A program made the translations under genes and the position numbers. The notes below the pieces were generated by a model, which saw only the letters and a list, made by a program, of their open reading frames with translations, had not been told where the DNA came from and made no database searches. From Mycobacterium gallinarum (GTDB lineage: Bacteria; Actinomycetota; Actinomycetes; Mycobacteriales; Mycobacteriaceae): DNA of 64,000 bases. The first letter of the stretch is position 1. Every line of letters begins with the position of its first letter. Positions 8,975 to 17,280 of the stretch are shown piece by piece. The stretch is taken from contig NZ_AP022601.1 in NCBI RefSeq assembly GCF_010726765.1, positions 744,001 to 808,000 of the forward strand, written 5' to 3'.

Positions 8975-10259
8975 CCTCGCCGTAGCGGCGCAGCGCTTCG
9001 GCCCGTTCCTCCTTGTGATCGACGATCGGATCGGGGTAGTCGTCGTCGTCGATTTCGGGAACCCACCGTCGCACGTATTCGCCGTCGGGATCGAACTTCT
9101 CACCCTGCGTCGTCGGGTTGAACACCCGGAAGTAGGGTGCCGCATCGGTACCGCAGCCCGCGGCCCACTGCCAGCCGTGCTGGTTGTTCGCCATGTCTCC
9201 GTCGACCAGTTGGTCGAGGAACCAGCGGGCTCCCCACTGCCACGGCAGGTGCAAGTCCTTCACGAGAAACGACGCCGCGATCATCCGCACACGGTTGTGC
9301 ATGAAGCCGGTTTCAGCGAGCTGCCGCATTCCGGCGTCGACAATCGGGAACCCGGTGCGGCCGGCCTTCCATGCGTCGAACAGCTTGCGCGCGTTCTCGT
9401 CGTCGTCGACCTGAATCTTGTCGAACGCCTTGTTCCAGTTCCACCATGCGCTGTCCGGCCATTCGTTGAGCACCGCGGCGTAGAAGTCGCGGAACGCGAG
9501 CTCACGTAGATACGCCTGCGCGCCTGTGCCATCGCCGAGGTCGGCGGCCATGGTGCGCGGGTGGATGGCGCCGAATTTCAGGTGCGCCGACATCCGGCTG
9601 GTGGCGGGTAGGTCCGGCCGGTTGCGATCCTTGTCGTATGCCTCGAGTTGCTTGCGCACGAACGACTTCCACTGACGCCGGGCCGCGCCCTCTCCGGCGG
9701 GCAGCTCCAATTCCACACCGCCGTCGGGGATCTGGACCCCGCCAGGCACATCGCCGGGATCAATCCACTGAGCGGATTTGGGGCCGGACGACGCGGGGGA
9801 CCGCCACCCGTGCTTGCGCCAGGCTGCGTAGAACGGGGTGAACACCTTGTAGGGCGTGCCGTCGTCCTTGGTGACCCGTCCCGGCGACACCAGGTAGGGC
9901 GACCCCGACTCTTCGAGGGAAACATCGCCAAGGGCGTCGCGCACCGCGTCGTCGCGTCGCCGGCCGAACGGGGTGTAGTCGCCGGACACGTGGACCGAGG
10001 AGGCACCGATCGCTTTCGCCAATGCCGGAATGCGCTTCTCCGGGCGGCCGCGGCTTACGTGCAGGCGCCCGTCGAGGTTTTCGTGCAGATCGCGAAGCGC
10101 GTCATACAGGTACTGCAGCCGCCGCTGCCCCGACGAGGCCTTCAGGCGCGGGTCCAGGACGTAACAGGCGAGCACCTCGCCGTCGCCACTGGCGGCGTCC
10201 AGCAGGGCCGGGTGGTCGTGCAGCCTCAGATCGCGCCTGAACCACAACAGTGTGGGCAT
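8967..10259 (-). CDS. phr: deoxyribodipyrimidine photolyase
   Basis: 430 residues, right for class I CPD photolyases. N-terminal DNA photolyase domain begins PTLLWFRRDLRLHDHPAL; the C-terminal FAD domain shows RMSAHLKFGAIHPRTM, WPDSAWWNWNKAFD, GFPIVDAGMRQL, MHNRVRMIAASFLVKDL, NNQHGWQWAAGCGTDA and PYFRVFNPTTQGEKFDP, all diagnostic. It repairs cyclobutane pyrimidine dimers with blue light. Its stop lies inside the end of the SDR gene, and its start is divergent from the LLM oxidoreductase (39 bases apart). Confidence 0.95.
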   Translation of the reverse strand: MPTLLWFRRDLRLHDHPALLDAASGDGEVLACYVLDPRLKASSGQRRLQYLYDALRDLHENLDGRLHVSRGRPEKRIPALAKAIGASSVHVSGDYTPFGRRRDDAVRDALGDVSLEESGSPYLVSPGRVTKDDGTPYKVFTPFYAAWRKHGWRSPASSGPKSAQWIDPGDVPGGVQIPDGGVELELPAGEGAARRQWKSFVRKQLEAYDKDRNRPDLPATSRMSAHLKFGAIHPRTMAADLGDGTGAQAYLRELAFRDFYAAVLNEWPDSAWWNWNKAFDKIQVDDDENARKLFDAWKAGRTGFPIVDAGMRQLAETGFMHNRVRMIAASFLVKDLHLPWQWGARWFLDQLVDGDMANNQHGWQWAAGCGTDAAPYFRVFNPTTQGEKFDPDGEYVRRWVPEIDDDDYPDPIVDHKEERAEALRRYGEVT

Positions 10260-10298
10260 GGCATTGATGCTGCCCGAATTTCCCGGTAGAGAAACAGG

Positions 10299-11168
10299 AT
10301 GCAGTTTTGGTCGGGCACTCCGTTCATGAAAACGTCAGAAATCCTGCCGCTGGCACGCATGCTCGACGATGCCGGCTACGACGGCATGGTGACTGCCGAC
10401 CACCTCATCTACCCCCGTGACCTTTCCTCGCCCTACCCGGACCATCCCAGCGGTAAGCCCCCGTGGGAACCCGAGACGGCATGGCCGGACTGCTGGGTGC
10501 AGATCGGCGCGATGGCGGCGGTGACAAGCCGGTTGCGCTTCTCCAACGCGGTCTACGTCGCGCCTGCGCGACCGCTGCTGGAAGTGGCCAAACAGGTCGC
10601 CACGGCCGCTGTGCTGTCACAGGGGCGGGTGTCGCTGGCCGTGGGTGTCGGGTGGATGCGCGAGGAGTACGAGATGCTGGGCCAGGATTTCACGACCCGC
10701 GGTAGGCGGCTCAACGAGATGATCCCGGCATTGCGCGCACTGTGGGGTGGCGGCTGGGTGTCCTGGAGCGGGGAGTACTACCAGGTGCCCGAGATGATGA
10801 TCGAGCCTCATCCGGAGGTGCCCGTCCCCATCCACTGCGGCGGTGAATCGGAAGCGGCGCTTCGGCGCGCGGCGAAGCTCTGCGACGGCTGGGTGGGCTA
10901 CGCCTACGGATGGGACGAAGCGGTGTCCTATGCGGACAAGATCACCAAGCTGCGCCACGAATATGGCAGGGCCAGCGAGCCTTTCGACGTCATGTTGGCG
11001 TTGATGGAACCACCGTCGCCGGATCTCTATAAACGGGCGCAGGACGCGGGCATCACCGCCGTGATGTGCGCCCCGTGGATGGGCGCGGACCTGCCTGGTG
11101 ACGACGTCGAACGCTACCGCGAGCCCATCGAGCGGTTCGCGCAGGAGATCATCGGAAAGGTGCGGTGA
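10299..11168 (+). CDS. LLM-class (F420-dependent type) oxidoreductase
   Basis: 289 residues, TIM-barrel luciferase-like monooxygenase fold. Seen: GYDGMVTADHL, the segment LRFSNAVYVAPARPLLEVAKQ, LSQGRVSLAVGVGWMREEYEMLG and GRRLNEMIPALRALW, which is the usual arrangement of mycobacterial F420-dependent members; FMN use cannot be excluded. The family reduces or oxidises many small molecules; no substrate can be named. The start ATG follows GGTAGAGAAACAGG. The SnoaL-like gene follows after 37 bases on the same strand, so the two may form a pair. Confidence 0.8.
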   Translation: MQFWSGTPFMKTSEILPLARMLDDAGYDGMVTADHLIYPRDLSSPYPDHPSGKPPWEPETAWPDCWVQIGAMAAVTSRLRFSNAVYVAPARPLLEVAKQVATAAVLSQGRVSLAVGVGWMREEYEMLGQDFTTRGRRLNEMIPALRALWGGGWVSWSGEYYQVPEMMIEPHPEVPVPIHCGGESEAALRRAAKLCDGWVGYAYGWDEAVSYADKITKLRHEYGRASEPFDVMLALMEPPSPDLYKRAQDAGITAVMCAPWMGADLPGDDVERYREPIERFAQEIIGKVR

Positions 11169-11205
11169 GCATGAGGGCCAGCGAGAAGACGGAGGCGGAT
11201 CGCGC

Positions 11206-11616
11206 ATGAGTTTTGAAGGCAACGAGATCCGCGATCTCGTGCACTGCCTCTATGCGGCCATCGACCGAAACGACCGGGCGACGCTCGAGGCCGTGGTGTC
11301 GCAGCGGGTGGTCGTGGAGGTCGGCGGGGAGGGACCGGTCGGATGGCACGAATGGATCGGCCGCCTGGACGAATTCTTCACGGCCTTTCCCGACGGGCGC
11401 CACGAACTCGACGAGGTACTCGTGGACGGTTCCCACGGCGTATCCCGCTGCCGGTTCGTTGGCACTCATACCGGCCTGTTCCGTGGCATCGCGCCGACCG
11501 GAAAAGCGGTGTCGGTGGCCGGCATCCACATCGACCGGTTTCAGGGCGACATGCTCGTGACCCATCGTGGACAACTCGACATGCATGGGCTGTATCAACA
11601 GCTGCGTGGCGCATAG
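11206..11616 (+). CDS. SnoaL-like (NTF2 fold) polyketide-cyclase family protein
   Basis: 136 residues from the ATG preceded by GGAGGCGG at 11191. Features of ester-cyclase-type SnoaL proteins: an N-terminal helix DLVHCLYAAIDRNDRATLEAVV, then GWHEWIGRLDEFFTAFPDGRHE, then VGTHTGLFRGIAPTGKAVSVAGIHI and a final QLDMHGLYQQL. Such proteins bind a hydrophobic ligand in a cone-shaped cavity; catalytic role is unproven here. A short hairpin (CGGGC-TTC-GCCCG, 11620-11632) just after the stop could end transcription. Confidence 0.75.
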   Translation: MSFEGNEIRDLVHCLYAAIDRNDRATLEAVVSQRVVVEVGGEGPVGWHEWIGRLDEFFTAFPDGRHELDEVLVDGSHGVSRCRFVGTHTGLFRGIAPTGKAVSVAGIHIDRFQGDMLVTHRGQLDMHGLYQQLRGA

Positions 11617-11741
11617 GGGCGGGCTTCGCCCGGTTCTGCAAATAGTTCTTATCGTTCTGTGACACGGCTGTCCATCGCACCGTTCACGCGATCGCGAGCG
11701 GCGTAATCTCGGTGTGGAGCCGGCTGAAATGGGTGGATGCG

Positions 11742-12236
11742 ATGGACCTGTCGAGACGCAACTTTTTGGCCGGTGCAGCAGCCGTGGGTGCCACCCTCGT
11801 CGTGACGACCGCCGCTGCGCGGTCGGCGATGGCCAGTCCGCCCGACGAATTCGACGTCACCCACACCGACGCCGAGTGGCGAGACCTGTTGTCGGCTGAC
11901 CAGTACTACGTGCTCAGAAGCGCGGGCACCGAGATGCCATACAGCAGTCCGCTCAACGACGAACACGGACACGGTGTCTTCAGTTGCGCCGGCTGTGGAT
12001 CAGATCTGTTCTCATCCGAGACCAAGTTCGACAGTGGCACCGGGTGGCCCAGCTTCTGGCAACCTCTGGGCAGCGCCGTACTCGAGCGCCCCGACGACAG
12101 CATCGGCATGTCCCGCACCGAGGTTCTGTGCCGCAGCTGTGGCGGACACCTCGGCCATGTGTTCGACGACGGTCCGCAACCCACGGGGCTTCGCTACTGT
12201 ATGAACGGCGACGCCATGGCCTTCCGTTCCACCTGA
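11742..12236 (+). CDS. msrB: peptide methionine-R-sulfoxide reductase with Tat signal (exported MsrB)
   Basis: 164 residues. The N-terminus carries a twin-arginine motif SRRNFLAG (residues 4-11), a hydrophobic stretch AAAVGATLVVTTAAA and a probable cleavage site AMA-SP after residue 31. The rest is a full MsrB domain: zinc cysteines C82/C85 (CAGC) and C130/C133 (CRSC), GTGWPSFW, GGHLGHVFDDG, and the catalytic Cys153 in RYCMN. It reduces methionine-R-sulfoxide in proteins, here outside the cytoplasm. ATG at 11742 was chosen because it puts the Tat motif near the N-terminus; a GTG at 11712 would add 10 residues. Thioredoxin-like DipZ nearby could supply electrons, which is an inference. Confidence 0.92.
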   Translation: MDLSRRNFLAGAAAVGATLVVTTAAARSAMASPPDEFDVTHTDAEWRDLLSADQYYVLRSAGTEMPYSSPLNDEHGHGVFSCAGCGSDLFSSETKFDSGTGWPSFWQPLGSAVLERPDDSIGMSRTEVLCRSCGGHLGHVFDDGPQPTGLRYCMNGDAMAFRST

Positions 12237-12309
12237 GCCGCCGAAGCCTAGTCCCGCGGATCGAAGCGGAAGACCGCCAGTTCGCCTGCAAGCGCCTCGA
12301 ATTCGTCTG

Positions 12310-12678
12310 GTGTGCCCTCGCGCAGCAGTCCCGATCGTCGAACATCAACTGGTCACCGAGACGTTCATCACCGCGTGCGCCAACGGCGACCTGCGAGCGC
12401 TGACCGCGATCCTGGATTCGGCGGTCTGGGGGGTCGGCACCATCGTCGGCGACGGAGCCCTGCCGCCACAGATCAGCCACGGCTCGAAGGATGTCGCAGT
12501 CAATCTGCTGCGCTACCTCGGCCAGGGCGCCACGCTTGTCAGTGGGCCGGCAGGCCAGCCGACGGTGTTGGCATTCATGGACCGTCGATTCTTCGCGGTG
12601 CTGGTATTCACGTTGCGGGACAACATGATTCTCAAGATCGAGGCAGCCGTGGACCCCTCGGCCGCGCTACCCCGATAA
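12310..12678 (+). CDS. SnoaL-like domain, possible remnant of an ECF41/SigJ-type sigma factor
   Basis: 122 residues from a GTG; no convincing ribosome site. The sequence EHQLVTETFITACANGDL, VWGVGTIVGDG, NLLRYLGQGATLVSG, MDRRFFAVLVFTLRDNMILKIE resembles the C-terminal SnoaL-like domain of ECF41-type sigma factors such as SigJ. The same frame stays open upstream and reads QAPRIRLVCPRAAVPIVEHQ, which looks like the linker before that domain, but only about 70 bases separate it from msrB, so no sigma-2/sigma-4 regions fit. Either a standalone NTF2-like protein or a decayed sigma gene that has lost its DNA-binding half. A strong terminator follows. Confidence 0.5.
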   Translation: MCPRAAVPIVEHQLVTETFITACANGDLRALTAILDSAVWGVGTIVGDGALPPQISHGSKDVAVNLLRYLGQGATLVSGPAGQPTVLAFMDRRFFAVLVFTLRDNMILKIEAAVDPSAALPR

Positions 12679-12731
12679 CTGAACGGAAGACAACCCGTGC
12701 CGGGGGTGCACGGGTTGTCTTCCTGGTTCAG
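12679..12731. terminator. bidirectional intrinsic-type terminator hairpin
   Basis: A perfect 16-bp stem (12685-12700 with 12708-12723; left arm GGAAGACAACCCGTGC, 7-base loop) extends by six more pairs, CTGAAC (12679-12684) with GTTCAG (12726-12731), past a 2-base bulge. It begins at the stop of the 12310 gene and ends 14 bases from the stop of the convergent mpt70, so it can end both transcripts. There is no U-run, as is usual in mycobacteria. Confidence 0.85.
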
Positions 12732-12744
12732 GTTGCGCCGCAAG

Positions 12745-13320
12745 TTACATCGGCGGCATCAGCACGGTGTCGATCAGGTAGACGGTGGCGTTGGCTGTCT
12801 GCACCCCACCGCAGACCACGGATGCGTCGTTGACCCGCAGGTCGTTACCCATGCCGGTGACGGTCACGTCGGCGCCCTGCACCGTCTTGTGGGTCCCGGC
12901 GACCTGCGCGGGACCGGCCTGACCGGGTACCACGTGGTAGGTCAGGATGCTGGTGAGCAGGGGAGCGTCGGTCTTGAGCTTCTCGATGGTCGCCGGATCG
13001 ATCTTCGCGAACGCAGCGTCGGTGGGAGCGAATACCGTGAACTGGCCGCCGTTGAGGGTGTCGACGAGGTTCACCTGCGGATTCAATTGTCCGGAAATCG
13101 CTTTGGTGAGCGTGGTCAGCATCGGGTTATTCGACGCGGCCACGGCTACCGGGTCCATTGCCATGCCCTGAACGGAGCCGGGACCCGTCGGAACCTGCTG
13201 CGCGTAGGCCGAACAGCCGGTACCGACCATCTCGGCCTGCGCGCTCGTCGCCGTGCCGAGGGACAATCCGAGAGCGGCAATCGCGGCGAAGCCGACCCCC
13301 AAAGTTTTCTTTGCGTACAT
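12745..13320 (-). CDS. mpt70: secreted fasciclin-domain antigen, MPT70-like
   Basis: 191 residues (MPT70 of M. tuberculosis is 193). A Sec signal peptide [26 protein letters not shown] is followed by the mature start [19 protein letters not shown]. The FAS1 domain is recognised by [13 protein letters not shown], the H1 motif [15 protein letters not shown] and the H2 region [13 protein letters not shown], ending [14 protein letters not shown]. Two cysteines (in TGCSAY and VVCGG) probably form the known disulfide. Secreted protein, probably adhesive or structural. A SigK-like promoter lies 60 bases upstream, and it is last in the mpt83-dipZ-mpt70 series. Confidence 0.9.
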   Translation of the reverse strand: MYAKKTLGVGFAAIAALGLSLGTATSAQAEMVGTGCSAYAQQVPTGPGSVQGMAMDPVAVAASNNPMLTTLTKAISGQLNPQVNLVDTLNGGQFTVFAPTDAAFAKIDPATIEKLKTDAPLLTSILTYHVVPGQAGPAQVAGTHKTVQGADVTVTGMGNDLRVNDASVVCGGVQTANATVYLIDTVLMPPM

Positions 13321-13380
13321 GAAATTCGCTTCCTTTCGTTGGGGACGGCTTATGCCGCCTCGTTTTTGACGTCATGGGTT

Positions 13381-13407
13381 ATTCGGAGCCGTGCGCGGTG
13401 CGGATTG
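13381..13407 (-). promoter_or_regulatory. SigK-like promoter of mpt70
   Basis: On the minus strand: -35 CAATCC (13402-13407), 15-base spacer, -10 CCGAAT (13381-13386). The -10 equals the published SigK consensus CCGAAT and the -35 differs from CCATCC at one base. The spacing is identical to the box upstream of mpt83. It lies in the dipZ-mpt70 gap, so mpt70 can be transcribed on its own. Confidence 0.65.
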
Positions 13408-13411
13408 GTCA

Positions 13412-15151
13412 TCAGCCGTAGGTAAACGAAAAGATCTGCAATCCGGCTGGCACCTCGACGTCGAGTCGTCCGCGTGTCACATCGGGATCAGCGGCGATCT
13501 GATGCAGTGTCGGCGGGCCGCTGATCGGCACGGTGGATTCCGCGCCGTTGCGGGTGACGGTCAACGTACCGTTGCCGCCGGCCACGATGTAGACGTCTTT
13601 GGCGTGATAGTTCAGCGCGATACCGGAGTTGTCGCTCCGTGACGTCGCACCCTGGTAGTCGAGCGCCCAGTCGCCGGTCAGCGCAAAACTGTCATCGGGA
13701 AGTTGTTGTGGATAGCTGAAATTGAATGATCCCTCGTCATACGTGCCGGTGCCGCCGTAGTTGACCACCTTGCCGACACTGAGATAAGTCTCGGGTGTCG
13801 TCTCCTCCGATGGAGTCGTGTCTTGGGCGTCGACCGGTGGCGGCAGCTGCGCCGATGGGTTGGCCTCCGAGATCAGCTGGCGTATCAGGCGCTCGGTGAC
13901 GTCGTAGTCGCCCTCTCCGAACTTGATATGGCGCACCGTGCCCGACGCGTCGATGAGGTACTTGGCCGGCCAGTAGCGGTTGCGGTAGTTCGTCCACGTC
14001 GAATAGCCGTTGTCCAACGCGACGGGATAGGTGATGCCCAGATCTTCTGCGCCCGAGGCGACGTTGCCTTCGACGCGTTCGAATGCGTACTCCGGCGTGT
14101 GCACGCCGATCACCTCGAAACCGACGTCGCGGTAGCTGTCGTACCAGTCGACGAGGTGCGGTGCGGCGCGCTGGCAGTTGATGCACGAGTACGCCCAGAA
14201 GTCGACGAGTACCACCTTGCCGCGCAACGACTTCAGGTCGACCGCCGAGCCGTTCGGGGTGTTCAGCCAAGCGGTGATGTTCTTGATGTCCGGTGCGGTA
14301 CCGCAGCTTTCCAGCTCAGGGGCGCCGTCACTGCAGTTCGCCAGCTCTCTGTTCTGATCGTTGACCAGGCCTGCAAGGTTGAGCTTCTCGCGGATCTGCT
14401 CGTCGCCGCCGACGCGCTCCTGCAGCGTGCCGGTGTAGTCCGGGATCGCACGTTGCAGCGCGGCCGGGACGTTGAACGCGAGGGCCACGGCCAGCAGGAT
14501 GGTCACAATGCCAGCGGTGATACGGATCTCGCGCTGGCGGCGCCGGAACGCCGCCACCCGCTCGGCGACACGGCGGCCTGCCAGGGCGAAGAACAACAGC
14601 GGCAACGCCGCGCCGACGGCGAACGCCAGGGTCAGCACGATGGTGGGAAGGCCGATCGTTCCTGTCGCCCCGGCGATGACGATGGCCGCCAGCACCGGTC
14701 CGGCGCACGGTACGTACAGCACGCCCAGCGCGAGGCCGAGACCGAAACCGCTACTGCCGGAGCCGAACTGCTTCTGCGGCAGTTTGGAGAACGGCTTCTC
14801 CAGCAGCGCCTCGAATTTCGGGAAGATCAGCCCGGCGCCGATCATCACCAAGGCGACTAGCGCGACCCAGCGGATGGCATCCTGCGGTAGGTGCAGCAGC
14901 GACAGCAGTGCGGAGCCCGCCAGCGTGACCACGCTGAAACTCAAGACCAGACCCGCGATCACACGGTAGGGCCGCAACCGGTCCGATAGTGCGGGCTTGG
15001 TGGCGACGGCCACACCGCCTGCACTGCCGGACGCGGCAGCACCGCTGCTCTGCGTGCCGGAGAAGAAGATCACCGGCAGGACGGGAAGGATGCACGGCGA
15101 GATGCCGGTGATCAATCCGCCCAGAAAGCCGATCAGTGCAAGCGTGAACAT
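13412..15151 (-). CDS. dipZ: DipZ: CcdA-like membrane domain fused to thioredoxin-like domain
   Basis: 579 residues (the M. tuberculosis protein is longer, about 695). The N-terminal half is a CcdA/DsbD-type electron conduit with paired membrane cysteines in [12 protein letters not shown] and [13 protein letters not shown] and about six membrane helices in residues 1-225. The C-terminal half, outside the membrane, has a thioredoxin/TlpA fold with the redox motif [12 protein letters not shown], then [16 protein letters not shown], plus a C-terminal carbohydrate-binding-like beta domain. It would pass reducing power from cytoplasmic thioredoxin to exported proteins. Position between the two fasciclin genes is the conserved mycobacterial arrangement. 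Confidence 0.92.
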   Translation of the reverse strand: MFTLALIGFLGGLITGISPCILPVLPVIFFSGTQSSGAAASGSAGGVAVATKPALSDRLRPYRVIAGLVLSFSVVTLAGSALLSLLHLPQDAIRWVALVALVMIGAGLIFPKFEALLEKPFSKLPQKQFGSGSSGFGLGLALGVLYVPCAGPVLAAIVIAGATGTIGLPTIVLTLAFAVGAALPLLFFALAGRRVAERVAAFRRRQREIRITAGIVTILLAVALAFNVPAALQRAIPDYTGTLQERVGGDEQIREKLNLAGLVNDQNRELANCSDGAPELESCGTAPDIKNITAWLNTPNGSAVDLKSLRGKVVLVDFWAYSCINCQRAAPHLVDWYDSYRDVGFEVIGVHTPEYAFERVEGNVASGAEDLGITYPVALDNGYSTWTNYRNRYWPAKYLIDASGTVRHIKFGEGDYDVTERLIRQLISEANPSAQLPPPVDAQDTTPSEETTPETYLSVGKVVNYGGTGTYDEGSFNFSYPQQLPDDSFALTGDWALDYQGATSRSDNSGIALNYHAKDVYIVAGGNGTLTVTRNGAESTVPISGPPTLHQIAADPDVTRGRLDVEVPAGLQIFSFTYG

Positions 15152-15170
15152 GGACGTTTCCTAGATACGA

Positions 15171-15207
15171 CGAGCTGGGCCCCACGTCGAGTCGGGGGCC
15201 CAGCTCG
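15171..15207. terminator. 13-bp hairpin between mpt83 and dipZ
   Basis: CGAGCTGGGCCCC (15171-15183) pairs perfectly with GGGGCCCAGCTCG (15195-15207) around an 11-base loop. It lies 23 bases after the mpt83 stop and 19 bases before the dipZ start, inside what is usually one operon. It may cause partial termination so that mpt83 is made in excess of dipZ, or stabilise the mpt83 3' end. Confidence 0.6.
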
Positions 15208-15230
15208 CGGTGATGAAGGGGGAATGTGGC

Positions 15231-15920
15231 CTAGCTGGCCGGGGGCATCAGCACGGTGTCGATCATGTAGACCGTCGCATTGGCGGTCTGCACACCACCG
15301 CACACCAATCCGGCGTCATTGACCTTCAGTTCGGGACCGGCCCCGGTGACGTTCACCGATCCGCCTTCGAGGGTCTTGTGCTCACCGGCGACTGCCGAGG
15401 GGCTGGCCTGGCCCTCGACCACGTGATAGGTCAGGATGCTGGTCAGCAGATCCGAATCGGTCTTCAACGTCTCGAGAGTGGCCGCATCGATCTTGGCGAA
15501 CGCGTCGTCGGTCGGCGCGAACACCGTCAGCGCGGGATTGCTGTTCAGCGTTTCGACGAGGTTGACGTTGGGATTGAGCTGACCCGACAGCGCCTGTGTC
15601 AGCGTCTTGAGCATCGGGTTGTTGGACGCCGCGACCGCGACTGGATCCTGCGCCATGCCCGTCACCGATCCCGGGCCCTCCGGCACCTGCTCGGCGTAGG
15701 CCGCGCAGCCGTTGCCCACGAGGTTCGCGGCGGGATCGGCCATCGCGCTGGTGGGCGAGGCGGGTGCCGACGATGTCATGGTCGCGGTAGCGGCCGACGT
15801 GGTGGACTCGGCCTCTGATGATGCCTCGGACGAACTGTCGCTGGAGCACGAGACTGCGCCGAAGATTGCGAGTGCGCCCAGGCCGGCAGCGGCGACCGTC
15901 TTACGGTGAAGTGTTCTCAT
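15231..15920 (-). CDS. mpt83: fasciclin-domain surface lipoprotein, MPT83-like
   Basis: 229 residues from the ATG at 15920; the longer frame has no ribosome site. A lipoprotein signal ends with GAVSC, making Cys25 the probable lipidated residue, followed by a Ser/Thr/Ala-rich linker (about residues 26-70) typical of MPT83 and probably glycosylated. The FAS1 domain is very like that of MPT70: [55 protein letters not shown]. It would be anchored at the cell surface, while MPT70 is secreted. It is first of the mpt83-dipZ-mpt70 group and divergent from dxr. Confidence 0.93.
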   Translation of the reverse strand: MRTLHRKTVAAAGLGALAIFGAVSCSSDSSSEASSEAESTTSAATATMTSSAPASPTSAMADPAANLVGNGCAAYAEQVPEGPGSVTGMAQDPVAVAASNNPMLKTLTQALSGQLNPNVNLVETLNSNPALTVFAPTDDAFAKIDAATLETLKTDSDLLTSILTYHVVEGQASPSAVAGEHKTLEGGSVNVTGAGPELKVNDAGLVCGGVQTANATVYMIDTVLMPPAS

Positions 15921-15977
15921 GGGTTCCCATCCCTTGTGTCGGACGACCGTGTTGCCGTCCTGTGTGTGACGAAGGGG

Positions 15978-16004
15978 ATTCGATGTGACGTGACGCACGG
16001 ATCG
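15978..16004 (-). promoter_or_regulatory. SigK-like promoter of mpt83
   Basis: Minus strand: -35 CGATCC (15999-16004), 15-base spacer, -10 TCGAAT (15978-15983). Each hexamer differs by one base from the SigK consensus CCATCC/CCGAAT. The start point would be about 50 bases upstream of the ATG. The same spacer length as at mpt70 supports one sigma factor for both. Confidence 0.6.
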
Positions 16005-16107
16005 CCGGTTTGTCGGGTGGTCACAATTGCGTCACATTTGGCGCCGTCGAGCGGCGACGGCCCCAGCGGACGGGACTGTGGCGCACCCGGGGCGTCACAA
16101 TGGTTCG

Positions 16108-17280
16108 GTGACCAACAGGCAGCGCGTGCTGATCCTCGGAAGTACCGGGTCGATCGGCACCCAGGCGCTGGAGGTCATCGCCGCCAACCCGGACCGCTTC
16201 GAGGTCGTGGGACTCGCGGCGCGTGGCGGCAACCCGCGCCTGCTGGCCCAGCAGCTCGCCGAGACGGGGGTGACGAACGTCGCCATCGCCGACGAGGCAT
16301 CGGCCGCGCAGGTCGGTGATGTGACCTATGCGGGACCCGATGCGGCCACCCACCTCGTCGAGAACACCGAAGCGGACGTCGTGCTCAACGCGCTCGTCGG
16401 CGCACTCGGCCTCAAACCCACGCTGGCGGCCCTGAACAGCGGCGCCAGGCTAGCGCTCGCCAACAAGGAGTCACTGGTAGCGGGCGGGCCGCTGGTGCTC
16501 AAGGCGGCCAAACCCGGCCAGATCGTGCCCGTGGACTCGGAACACTCCGCGATGGCGCAGTGCCTGCGCGGCGGCACCGAAGACGAAGTCGCGACGATCG
16601 TGCTCACGGCATCGGGCGGTCCCTTCCTGGGCTGGTCGGCGGGCGATCTCGACTCCGTCACCCCAGAGCAGGCGGGCAAGCACCCCACCTGGTCGATGGG
16701 TCCGATGAACACGCTCAACTCGGCCACCCTTGTCAACAAAGGCCTCGAACTGATCGAGACGCATCTGCTGTTCGGCATCGACTACGCCCGCATCGAGGTG
16801 GTCGTCCATCCGCAGTCGATCGTGCACTCGATGGTCACCTTCACCGACGGGTCGACGCTGGCCCAGGCCAGTCCGCCCGATATGAAGCTGCCGATCGCGC
16901 TGGCACTGGGCTGGCCGGCCCGGGTGCCGGCCGCAGCGTCGGCTTGCGACTTCCGCACCGCCTCGACCTGGGAGTTCCTACCGCTGGACGACGAGGTGTT
17001 CCCGGCCGTCGACCTCGCCAGGCAGGCCGGCCAGCGCGGTGGCTGCCTCACCGCGGTCTACAACGCAGCGAATGAGGAGGCCGCGGCCGCCTTCCTCGAC
17101 GGGAGCATCCGATTTCCGGCCATCGTGGGAACAATCGCCGAGGTCCTGCGCGCTGCGGACCAGTGGGCCACCGAACCCGCTACCGTGGATGAGGTACTCG
17201 ATGCTCAGCGCTGGGCCCGCGACCGGGCAAAGCGCGAAGTCGAGCGGGAGATTTCAAGAAAAGGACTACTCACCACATGA
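16108..17280 (+). CDS. dxr: 1-deoxy-D-xylulose 5-phosphate reductoisomerase
   Basis: 390 residues. GTG start at 16108, giving [18 protein letters not shown], the NADPH-binding N-terminus of Dxr. Also seen: [58 protein letters not shown] (metal and substrate binding) and [13 protein letters not shown]. It makes 2-C-methyl-D-erythritol 4-phosphate, the second step of the MEP isoprenoid pathway, the only one in mycobacteria. CACAAT (16096-16101) lies 6 bases before the GTG, suggesting a leaderless mRNA. Overlaps rip1 by ATGA; ispG of the same pathway follows. Confidence 0.97.
   Translation: MTNRQRVLILGSTGSIGTQALEVIAANPDRFEVVGLAARGGNPRLLAQQLAETGVTNVAIADEASAAQVGDVTYAGPDAATHLVENTEADVVLNALVGALGLKPTLAALNSGARLALANKESLVAGGPLVLKAAKPGQIVPVDSEHSAMAQCLRGGTEDEVATIVLTASGGPFLGWSAGDLDSVTPEQAGKHPTWSMGPMNTLNSATLVNKGLELIETHLLFGIDYARIEVVVHPQSIVHSMVTFTDGSTLAQASPPDMKLPIALALGWPARVPAAASACDFRTASTWEFLPLDDEVFPAVDLARQAGQRGGCLTAVYNAANEEAAAAFLDGSIRFPAIVGTIAEVLRAADQWATEPATVDEVLDAQRWARDRAKREVEREISRKGLLTT

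Noticed and set aside
13823..14860. 345-residue plus-strand open frame opposite dipZ
   Set aside because: Shadow of dipZ, Arg/Val/Asp-rich without structure; dipZ cysteine motifs are intact on the minus strand.
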